This document shows positions 56,501 to 64,000 of a DNA stretch of 64,000 nucleotides, piece by piece (the stretch's first letter is position 1; each line of letters begins with the position of its first letter). A program made the position numbers and the translations under genes. Source of the stretch: Siphonodentalium dalli (taxonomy: Eukaryota; Mollusca; Scaphopoda; Gadilida; Siphonodentaliidae); contig CP136065.1 in the NCBI GenBank assembly GCA_032622095.1, positions 216,734,151 through 216,798,150 of the forward strand, given 5' to 3'. Under the pieces are notes generated by a model. That model had not been told where the DNA came from. It did no database searches and saw only the letters and a list, made by a program, of their open reading frames with translations.

Positions 56501-56815
56501 TTAATTGCACGGTTTTTGTGTCTCTTCCTCTTTTGCTGGCACTAGAGCAGCAAGGAAGGTCTCTGGTGATTCAGACGACACAATATTATCCTCCAGGTGG
56601 TTCCAGTCGATTGTGGTGCGAACAAAGAAGGAGTTCTCGTATTGTGCACAGTATGATCGTGGCACTTGGAAGCACTTGTTGTTTTTTGTTTCGTACTTCT
56701 TGACCAGGTTTGTTACTTGGTGGTCACTGAATGTTTTTGATGTTATCTTCCTGGTCTCTCTCTTTTTTGTCAGGAAGTTGTCGGATGGCATAGCTGGTAC
56801 CAGGTTCATTACCAC
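56501..56815 (-). pseudogene. 3' end of a LINE ORF2 (C-terminal tail), second family
   Basis: Minus-strand frame of 104 codons: RETRKITSKTFSDHQVTNLV, NNKCFQVPRSYCAQYENSFF, VRTTIDWNHLEDNIV and SPETFLAALVPA. The R-x-I-x-x-K...VPR(C/S)...Y..SFF..T..DWNxLE pattern is the C-terminal hallmark of a common invertebrate LINE group. It is truncated at the 5' side near 56820. Confidence 0.7.
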
Positions 56816-56983
56816 CTTATAAAAGTATGACAGCCACTGGATTTTTCTCCTCTCGTATAGTGGTGGTAGCTTTAACTAAATAAGTCAGTGTTGGCTGTAG
56901 CGGGCGCTTGTTAATATAGAAGGCCGATGACTTCTCTGCTCGAGAGGTCTAGATCTCTTGGTCACAGTTGTTCGAGTCTTAGA

Positions 56984-57076
56984 CGCTTTGTGTGATCTGA
57001 CACCGAAGTTAAGCAACGTCGAGTTTGGTTGGTCCTTGGATGGGTGACCGGCTTGTGATTCCGGGTGCTGCCAACT
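56984..57076 (+). mobile_element. 5S rRNA-derived segment (5S pseudogene or 5S-headed SINE)
   Basis: GTGTGATCTGACACCGAAGT, TAAGCAACGTCGAGTTTGGT, TGGTCCTTGGATGGGTGACC and CCGGGTGCTG follow the 3' two-thirds of animal 5S rRNA in order. The internal promoter boxes are recognisable: an A-box-like AAGTTAAGCAACGTCG and a C-box-like TGGATGGGTGACCGG. The 5' third (before GATCTC) does not match, and substitutions exceed those tolerated in functional 5S genes. A pyrimidine-rich tail (CTCTCTCTCATTCTG) follows. Confidence 0.75.
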
Positions 57077-57161
57077 TACGGTGCGACTCCTGCACTTCTC
57101 TCTCTCATTCTGTTACATAAGGATTCAAGGAATAAAAGTTAGGAAAGCTTAAGTGTTAGTT

Positions 57162-57504
57162 AGTGCCACCGCAGACGCTGCTGCGATTAAAATCATAAGT
57201 GGGGAAAATCACAGCCTACAGGTGGAGAAAAGTGGCATGCCCGCAGACGTTACGGTGCTGCGATGTATGCAGCTACGATTTAATCCACGTGATCGAGCAC
57301 GTGCTAGCATGTAAATTGTGAGACCAGTGGTCATGTGACAGCTACGATCACGCGCTTTGCCAAGGTCACGCCACAATTTCCTGGTAAAATCAAACATTGC
57401 TTAATAGCTACGATATGGCTGCGATATTGTCATGGGGCACAATGGATGCTCCACCTGCGATTTTCCCCACTTACGATTTTAATCGCAGCGTCTGCGGTGG
57501 CACT
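57162..57504. mobile_element. MITE with GTGCCACCGCAGACGC ends
   Basis: GTGCCACCGCAGACGCTGCT and GATTAAAATCATAAGTGGGG at the left are mirrored by CCCCACTTACGATTTTAATC and GCAGCGTCTGCGGTGGCAC at the right, an inverted repeat of about 50 bp. TTA flanks both ends, which would fit a PIF/Harbinger 3-bp duplication. No coding sequence. Confidence 0.7.
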
Positions 57505-58187
57505 TAAACACAGTAGTTTGTCAAAATGATAATAAATATTTACAAATAGAAGCATAATAAAAGACAAGGATTGCAACTAGAGTAGAAGATTTGTGATTTG
57601 ACCTATAAATTTTTATTTTAAAATATATTAATTACCGATATTTAACTCGAAAGTTGATAACGTTATTTAAACACGTTATCGATCGCGATCTCCAGATACA
57701 TTGTTATTTTGACTGTTATACATCAATCTGACCGCCTGTGACTTACATTTAGCATAGCATTGACTATATCACCTTATGTTCTCTTTATATTACCACGACG
57801 CCAGGTTTCATTTGCGAAGCATTTTCTGTCGTCTCTGCACGAGAGCCGCGTCCAAAAAACGGCAGTAGGTAGGATACTGCCATGTTACTGTGCCAACGAC
57901 CATGTCCTTCGCATGTAATAACCCTATAAGCATATATGTAATTTGGCACGATTATCACCAATGAGCTTCACGTGGAGTGGTAAATATAGCTTCCACAAAG
58001 GAGCTTTGTTCTACATGATGCCGCTCCAGGGTGAGAAGAAGACACCTTTGAGCCTTAGTGTTTATACACGCTCAAATTGCTATAGGGATTTTACTAAATG
58101 ATCGCGACTGCATTTAATTACCACCGCCTCTGGAAATGAAGGGAAAAGTGATATGCTTTCACATACACGCGCGCACATCTACACAAT
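57505..58187. other. Unresolved non-coding stretch
   Basis: No feature recognised before the LINE remnant. Confidence 0.4.
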
Positions 58188-59790
58188 GGCCATATATCAG
58201 AACTCAATGAAATTGCCTATGGTGTCCCACAAGGCTAAATCTTAGGGCCTCTCCTATTTTTAATCTATATGAATGACTTGCCAAGTATATGCAAGAATGC
58301 TAAATTGATACTTTTTCAGATGACACAAATGCCTTCTGTTCTAATAGAGATATCCACAAATTATTTAAAAGAGTTTACACTGAACTGGACTATATGAGTC
58401 AGTGGTTTGCTGCTAATAAATTGTCATTGAACATTGATAAAACAAATTACATGCTCTTCACTAATTGTTCACTACCTGAGGTATTACCAGTCCTAACTAT
58501 AAACAATAAAAATGTTAATAGAGTGGCAAATACCTAATTTTTAGGCGTCACTATTGAAGACAATTTATCCTGGGACAAACACATCAATTCATTATGCTCT
58601 AAACTTGCCGGTAATGTTGGAATCTTGAGGAAAATCAGTGACTTCCTGCTTATCACTGATTATCCCCTACTTGACCTACTGTAACGCAATATGGAGCTCA
58701 ACTACCAAAAAAAAACCTAACCAAAATTAGAAACTACAGAAGAATGCCATCAAAATTATCTCAAACGATACAAGTGATATCTCAAACGATACAAGTGATA
58801 TTTTTTACTTTTGTAATCTAAACAGACTACTAATATTTGATGATATTGGTAACATGCAGCTCATTAGAATACTGTATAAACAATTCAGAAACAATAACAC
58901 TAAATATTCAAACACATGCTTTTTTCATTCGGCAAACCTCATCAGATTCCGTCACACCCAGAGGTCACAGGTCGAGGAGTTCAGAATGGTGCTATTTTAT
59001 ACGTTTTAGCAGAAATACAAGCCTTTTGTTAAACATGCAATTAGTCGCTATTGTAACATCCTCTATGTGGACAATGGATCACGAATAAAGCGCCGGGTTT
59101 ATTGTTTTCCTAATCGGATTAAGTCTGAACATTGATATAAACTATAGACGTCTTATATAAACTATAATATAAGGGATTTACCCATGACCCACACTGCCGC
59201 TCGCTTACATAATAGTGTCATTTTAACATGGGAATTTTGGGCAATAAAACTACAAGACTTAAAGTGTTATCATATATTTTAATATTCACATTTAATTGAA
59301 AAATTACTTTCTCAAAGTAACTTATAAATACTTACCTTTACTTAATCTGGAAGCCGGTATATTTCCCAAATAATCGGCGTTAGATCGGCTTTCATAAGTT
59401 TTAATGTCCCGATTTCTTAGGATTTTTGGTCTGCAAAGGGCCATATCCGAGTTTAAGCCCACTTGGATTTTTTAGCTCAAATAAAACAAAGGCCCCCTGG
59501 GCCTAAACGCGGGTCAGTACGGTACATGATTATCATATGGATGCACTACTTGATTCATTATCAAAATTATTCATGCATATTGCGGATATCCATAGCTATA
59601 ATACCCATGCAAATACAAAAGGTAATCTTTATCATGAATTTAAAAGGACTAAAAAAGTGCAATCTCAAACAAAGCCCGAGAATTATGGAATAGCCTCCCC
59701 CGCAGACTGCACACTACGCATTAAAATTAGTAGCCCAGAATACCTCAAATACTTTAAAGATTACTTTATAAGAAAACGAGTATAATAAAT
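58188..59790 (+). pseudogene. Jockey/CR1-type LINE remnant (RT to C-terminus)
   Basis: Plus-strand pieces: ISELNEIAYGVPQG, stop, ILGPLLFLIYMNDLPSICKN, LILFSDDTNAFCSNRDIH, ELDYMSQWFAANKLSLNIDK, then LGVTIEDNLSWDKHINSLCS and LAGNVGILRKISD. These are the G-V-P-Q-G-x-x-L-G-P-L-L-F, (F/Y)-x-D-D-T and W-x-x-x-N-K-L-S-(L/I)-N motifs in order. The catalytic block is FSDD. After stops and about 700 bp of decayed sequence, 59537-59785 gives FMHIADIHSYNTHANTKGN and the usual C-terminal region. Many stops; dead. Confidence 0.78.
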
Positions 59791-60144
59791 TCAGCCATAT
59801 CAAAGACCTTCTCAAATAATTTAAATTGGTCAAAGCATAATCTAAACTCTCACATGTTTCAACCTAAATTGTACAGCCACATCCTTAGACATTCACTTAA
59901 AACATATTAAATTGTTCTTGGATTTAAATTAATATATATACTTTATGAGCATCCCCTCAACATATTATGCACACCATGTAATCTTTCACATCCCCCCCCC
60001 CTCCACTCCAACTCTCTCTCAAATCTTGCACCTACCTGCACTCAATTTATATTCAATAATGTATTTATTATGCTATATTAGGGCTCTGGCCCATAAGTTC
60101 AGTTCAGATCATGTAATGGTGTCATTGGCCTAGCATTTTAGATA
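59791..60144. other. LINE 3' trailer or unresolved DNA
   Basis: AT-rich, with a C-run at 59992-60001. It probably includes the 3' untranslated part of the preceding LINE. Confidence 0.4.
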
Positions 60145-60544
60145 TTAACCCTTTACCCAACAAACCGGCCAAAACCGGCCAAATAAAGCTTCAACAGCCT
60201 AAAATATCTTCGGTCTGTCTCAATAGAACCATACAAATATGGATATCATTGGAACCGGCTCCTTGACCACATTGTGATAGTTACAGTTATGCCCTGTGCC
60301 AATGCATTCTCTTATATATGCGAGTCGACCATAGGTCGCCTCGCATATATAAGAGAATGCATTGGCCTAAAAAAAATCTTTTTTTAACACTTTTTACCAT
60401 TTTTTCTTACATTCTTTAACAATTTTATAATTTTTAATGTGTTAAGCCAATGCATTCTCTTATATATGCGAGGCGACCTATGGTCGACTCGCATATATAA
60501 GAGAATGCATTGGCACAGGGCCCTTCTGTTGGGTAAAGGGTTAA
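60145..60544. mobile_element. TTAA-flanked MITE CCCTTTACCCAACA with two hairpin modules
   Basis: TTAA at both ends. The left end CCCTTTACCCAACAAACCGG and right end TGTTGGGTAAAGGG are inverted. Modules lie at 60298-60366 and 60446-60514 in inverted orientation around AT-rich sequence (TTTTTACCATTTTTTCTTAC). It is the same element as 63338-63723 and, reversed, 7727-8090. Confidence 0.82.
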
Positions 60545-60812
60545 TGCACACCGTGTGCATTTCTGTATACATGTACATAATTGTCATAAAATTGATAAAT
60601 GCACACAAGTCTCACCTAAAGTTTAAACTAAAGTTAGGCTAAATTGCAATAGGTATCCGCTTGCGGTGGTCCCCGAATTTGCAGAGGTCCCATAAAACGG
60701 GTGAAGGAGACAACTTTAAAGGGGGGAATGGGTGCGTATAAATCAATTAATATGTATTTGAAACAAATAGCGATATGAGAATCGATGATAGCGGCTTTAA
60801 CACTGTCTTACT
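60545..60812. other. Short unresolved stretch
   Basis: TGCACAC...GTGTGCA small palindromes near 60545. Nothing else. Confidence 0.4.
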
Positions 60813-61037
60813 GTCATGACTGGAGCTTCTTGAAATTTTGCGAAAACCCTGTGCCAATGCATTCTCTTATATACTGGAGTATACTAATCTCCCATTATTA
60901 TTAGGGAGTCTCAGTCACATATATAAGAGAATACATTGGCCTAACAATATTTACCTTGACCTTGTGAGCCAGTGCATTCTCTTATATATGTGAGGCTCCC
61001 TATGGTACTCACATATATAAGAGTATGCAGTGGCACA
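60813..61037. mobile_element. Element with two diverged hairpin modules, CATGACTGGAGC end
   Basis: TCATGACTGGAGCTTCTTGA at the left, then a module with an enlarged loop at 60855-60937 and a second module at 60967-61034 (GAGCCAGTGCATTCTCTTAT and mirror). The left end is shared with 2178 and with 62968 (degraded). Confidence 0.6.
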
Positions 61038-62960
61038 GTATCTTAAAGGAATATTATTTGTTAGTATTTTCTTTCAATATACCTATATTATATAATTAAA
61101 ATGTCCAATTTGCCCAAATAATCCTGTGTTTGATCACTAATTTGGTTTTTATAAAAAAAAACATTCCCAAGAATACCGAAGAGCTTATGTTGTAGACGAA
61201 GTCACATGATCAGCGGTCGGCGCAGTCACATGACTTAACACATGACAATAGCGTAGCGATTAGGGGAATTCCCGTTATTGTCAAAACAAAAGGACTTCTT
61301 ATACATATTTAAATTTATACCAATTTGTCACTGCTATATGGTGTTTGCCAGTTTATCTATGTATGTATGGCATTGGGCATATAATATCGACCTGTTCATG
61401 TCAATTATGCATAACGTTAACATTATAACAGATATAAACATTGGTCATGGTTCGTTTGAACATCCAATAATATATAACACTTTTTGAAGGAGGGATAATA
61501 ATCCGGTTTAATAAGTAATCACATATATGAACGCTCTTTATTCGCACCCTATCGGGAATAGGCTTAACAGGGAACGCTCTTTATTGAGTAATGGTAAAGG
61601 AAAATGGGGACTTGACTTAGAATAGTTGTCATCGTGAATATTTACTAATTACATCAATACACGTAAATACATGTACACAAACTTTCGATATACATGTATA
61701 TGCTTTATATACCTGTCAAAGTCATAGCAATTTCCAGTTTATTAAACACTTTTTATTTGCATCATAACAGGAATATGCTTAACATGGAACGCACTTTATT
61801 GAGCCATGGTGAAGGAAAGTGGAGAATCGACGTAGAATAGTTGTCATCGTGAATATTTACTAAATAAATCATCAATAGACTCCCCACTTTAACTCCAATT
61901 TTATGTATTCATAACCATGCCCGACTCATAAAATTAAACGCTCTTTATTTGGTATATGCATTCGAATATACTCATGACTGGACGCTCCGGCAAATTTATA
62001 TTCTTTGTGGGAGTTAACGTATTTCTTGGGATGGCATTCGCGATGGTGGTCGGTTTGTTTGATGTGGGTGTTGCGTCTCTTTTGAGTTGTTGTCGGTAGC
62101 CACTGTTTGGGCCAAGTGTATTCACATTGTACTCAAAACACCCTTTTTCGAAGTGGACAGAAAAAATCTGGACCATATCTTTGGCAACCACTTTTAGTCT
62201 ACTCATTTGATGTCATATGAGGATTTGCGATGGAGATAGCCTACAACCGGTGGGGGATATTATTTATTTATTTCTCAGCTTATTTATAAGCGATTGTTAT
62301 GGGAATTGGATCATTGTGATCATAATAGGGGTGGCTTTCCGATAGTGTTTTGTTGTATTCATCAGGATAGCAATCCTTTAAGTTTAATGCTGCACGAGCG
62401 CAGATCTATCCCATCATGAAAGGGTTAATATTCATTAAAGGAGGTCCCTGTTCACATGCGCAAGGTGCCCTTTAATTTAAGAAAAGATGAAGAATATTGA
62501 TTAGATGTTAACCATGCAATTAAATAATATTTTTCATTAGTGTTATAACATGTTATAGGTTGTTTGTTGAACTTATTATCTGAACATTTCCTACCAATAT
62601 ATATATATACATGTATATACTCCCAGAGAATGCTGTGCAGATGTCCCGATCGCGCCATGCATTAAACAGAAGAAAAAAACTATCATTATATAAAACCTAA
62701 CATTTGGTATATGGTATGTGATGCAATGTGTTCAAGTCATGTTAGAAATTTTTATCTTCAAATTCGTACCCTCAAATTCTTGTTTTATTTATGGTCTATC
62801 TCTTATGGGTCATAATTACAACAACAACATAATTTTAAAAAATCCTGTTTCCCAGACACAATGTGAGTCTACAATATTGCAATTTATCTGTTAATATGAA
62901 TCCTACTTGTAATAACATACACCTGGGGGCCGATAAACAGCCAATTAAAAATTGATGTTT
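61038..62960. other. Mostly unresolved; one two-copy repeat
   Basis: GGAACGC(T/A)CTTTATTGAG followed by (T/G)CATGGT(A/G)AAGGAAA and TAGAATAGTTGTCATCGTGA, ATATTTACTAA occurs at 61570 and 61787. A 90-codon minus-strand frame (62206-61934) has no recognisable domain. Confidence 0.45.
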
Positions 62961-63041
62961 AAACCTTCCATGACTAGCTTCCTGATATTTTGCAAAAACC
63001 CTGTGCCATTGCATTCTCTTATATATACGAGTCTCCCATAG
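62961..63041. mobile_element. Truncated hairpin-module element
   Basis: AAACCTTCCATGACTAGCTT end and the left half of the hairpin (GCCATTGCATTCTCTTATAT through CTCCCATAGGG) only. It stops abruptly where TTCCTTTGCCTTTGATGTC begins, a phrase repeated at 63140 and, in part, near 6777. Confidence 0.55.
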
Positions 63042-63337
63042 GGCTTCCTTTGCCTTTGATGTCACAGCCGATGTTTTGCAGTCATCTTCAAAGAATTCTG
63101 TGCAGCATGTTCTCACAGTCCGTAGCGGGCCGCGACTTCCTTTGCCTTTGATGTCGGAGCCGACGTTTCACTTAGCCAATTTGAAATGTCCAGGTTATAC
63201 ACAGCAGTAATTGTGACTGCATCCCCGTCACCCCCACAAAAGCTCAAATATCTGCCACTGTCTACCTATGTCCTCGTTAATACGAAGTGTGTGCAATGTG
63301 CAGACACATCGGGCTCATCAGCAATTCTGGACAGTAT

Positions 63338-63723
63338 TTAACCCTTTACCCAACAAACCGGCCAAAACCGGCCAAATAAAGCTTCAACAGCCTAAAATAT
63401 CTTCGGTCTGTCTCAATAGAACCATACAAATATGGATATCATTGGAACCGGCTCCTTGACCACATTGTGATAGTTACAGTTATGCCCTGTGCCAATGCAT
63501 TCTCTTATATATGCGAGGCGACCATATATAAGAGATTGCATTGGCCTAAAAAAAATCTATTTTTAACACTTTTTACCATTTTTTCTTACATTCTTTAACA
63601 ATTTTATAATTTTTAATGTGTTAAGCCAATGCATTCTCTTATATATGCGAGGCGACCTATGGTCGACTCGCATATATAAGAGAATGCATTGGCACAGGGT
63701 CGTTCTGTTGGGTAAAGGGTTAA
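63338..63723. mobile_element. TTAA-flanked MITE CCCTTTACCCAACA, second copy at this end
   Basis: Same element as 60145-60544, TTAA on both sides. The first hairpin module has lost 12-13 bp of loop and one stem side (63490-63546: CGAGGCGACCATATATAAGA), while the second (63625-63693) is complete. Confidence 0.82.
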
Positions 63724-64000
63724 TAGTAAGGGCATGTTTATAACTGTGTTAGGATGAATGAGTGCATGAGCATTCCTGGTTGTATATGAAATAAATAACA
63801 GAACTCTGTCAGTTTATAACTGTTCAGAAGAGATGTAAAGTGGTCATCGTAACTTGGCATATGTCACTTGTTTACCTGGATTTAAAATAGGGTGCATATA
63901 TGAATGATTAATCGACTATAACAGTCGATTAGTCTATCCTGAGAACTCAGTCGTGGCAATCCTAGATATATTTTAATCAGTATTTCTTATTTTCTAACTG
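63724..64000. other. Unresolved end of window
   Basis: AT-rich, with a small palindrome TAATCGACTATAACAGTCGA(TTA) at 63908. No gene. Confidence 0.4.

Noticed and set aside
61934-62206. 90-codon minus-strand frame
   Set aside because: Composition looks plausible for protein but I see no domain, exon borders or homologue pattern.

Overview
This window looks like a piece of a metazoan nuclear genome, most probably a bivalve mollusc or another lophotrochozoan. It is AT-rich. Coding sequence is split into short exons with GT-AG introns. No bacterial-type operons are visible, and most of the DNA is mobile or repetitive. The repeat types (Helitron-like elements carrying internal tandem repeats, jockey/CR1-type LINE tails, P-element-like remnants, a KRBA2-like integrase tail) fit a bivalve, but the species is an inference.

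The one host gene I can assemble is an alpha-arrestin (ARRDC family) on the minus strand, from a start codon at 32651 to a stop at 7231. Six coding exons (32534-32651, 29618-29734, 26718-26974, 14831-15013, 8932-9144, 7231-7653) join with matching phases and canonical GT/AG ends into a 436-residue protein. It has an arrestin N domain, an arrestin C domain and a proline-rich tail with two PPSY and two PSAP motifs. That combination resembles vertebrate ARRDC1, which links NEDD4-type ubiquitin ligases and ESCRT-I. The proposed start codon lies in the last unit of a 45-bp minisatellite of about 19.6 copies whose reading frame stays open into the arrestin exon.

Layout: 0.6-1.1 kb, tail of an integrase-like gene on the plus strand. 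1.1-7.2 kb, a cluster of foldback elements and palindromes. 7.2-32.7 kb, the arrestin gene; its introns hold MITEs, a Helitron-like element (15.4-18.4 kb), two tandem copies of one dead Ty3/gypsy element (18.6-24.7 kb), a tRNA-derived SINE head and a LINE remnant. 32.6-33.5 kb, the 45-bp array. 34-35.6 kb, a decayed P-element/THAP transposase. 35.6-40 kb, palindromes, duplications and a long foldback element. 40.1-42.7 kb, a nearly intact 5'-truncated LINE. 43-49 kb, several satellite-like arrays, one containing an inversion. 49.2-55.7 kb, nested DNA transposons with clear target-site duplications. 55.7-64 kb, LINE tails, a 5S-rRNA-derived segment, MITEs and unresolved DNA.

A recurring theme is a roughly 69-bp hairpin found about 16 times inside short elements with different ends. 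I found no CRISPR array, prokaryotic system or biosynthetic cluster. The most unusual items are the start-codon minisatellite of the arrestin gene, the hairpin shared between element families, and the three-level transposon nest whose empty sites can be read within this window.
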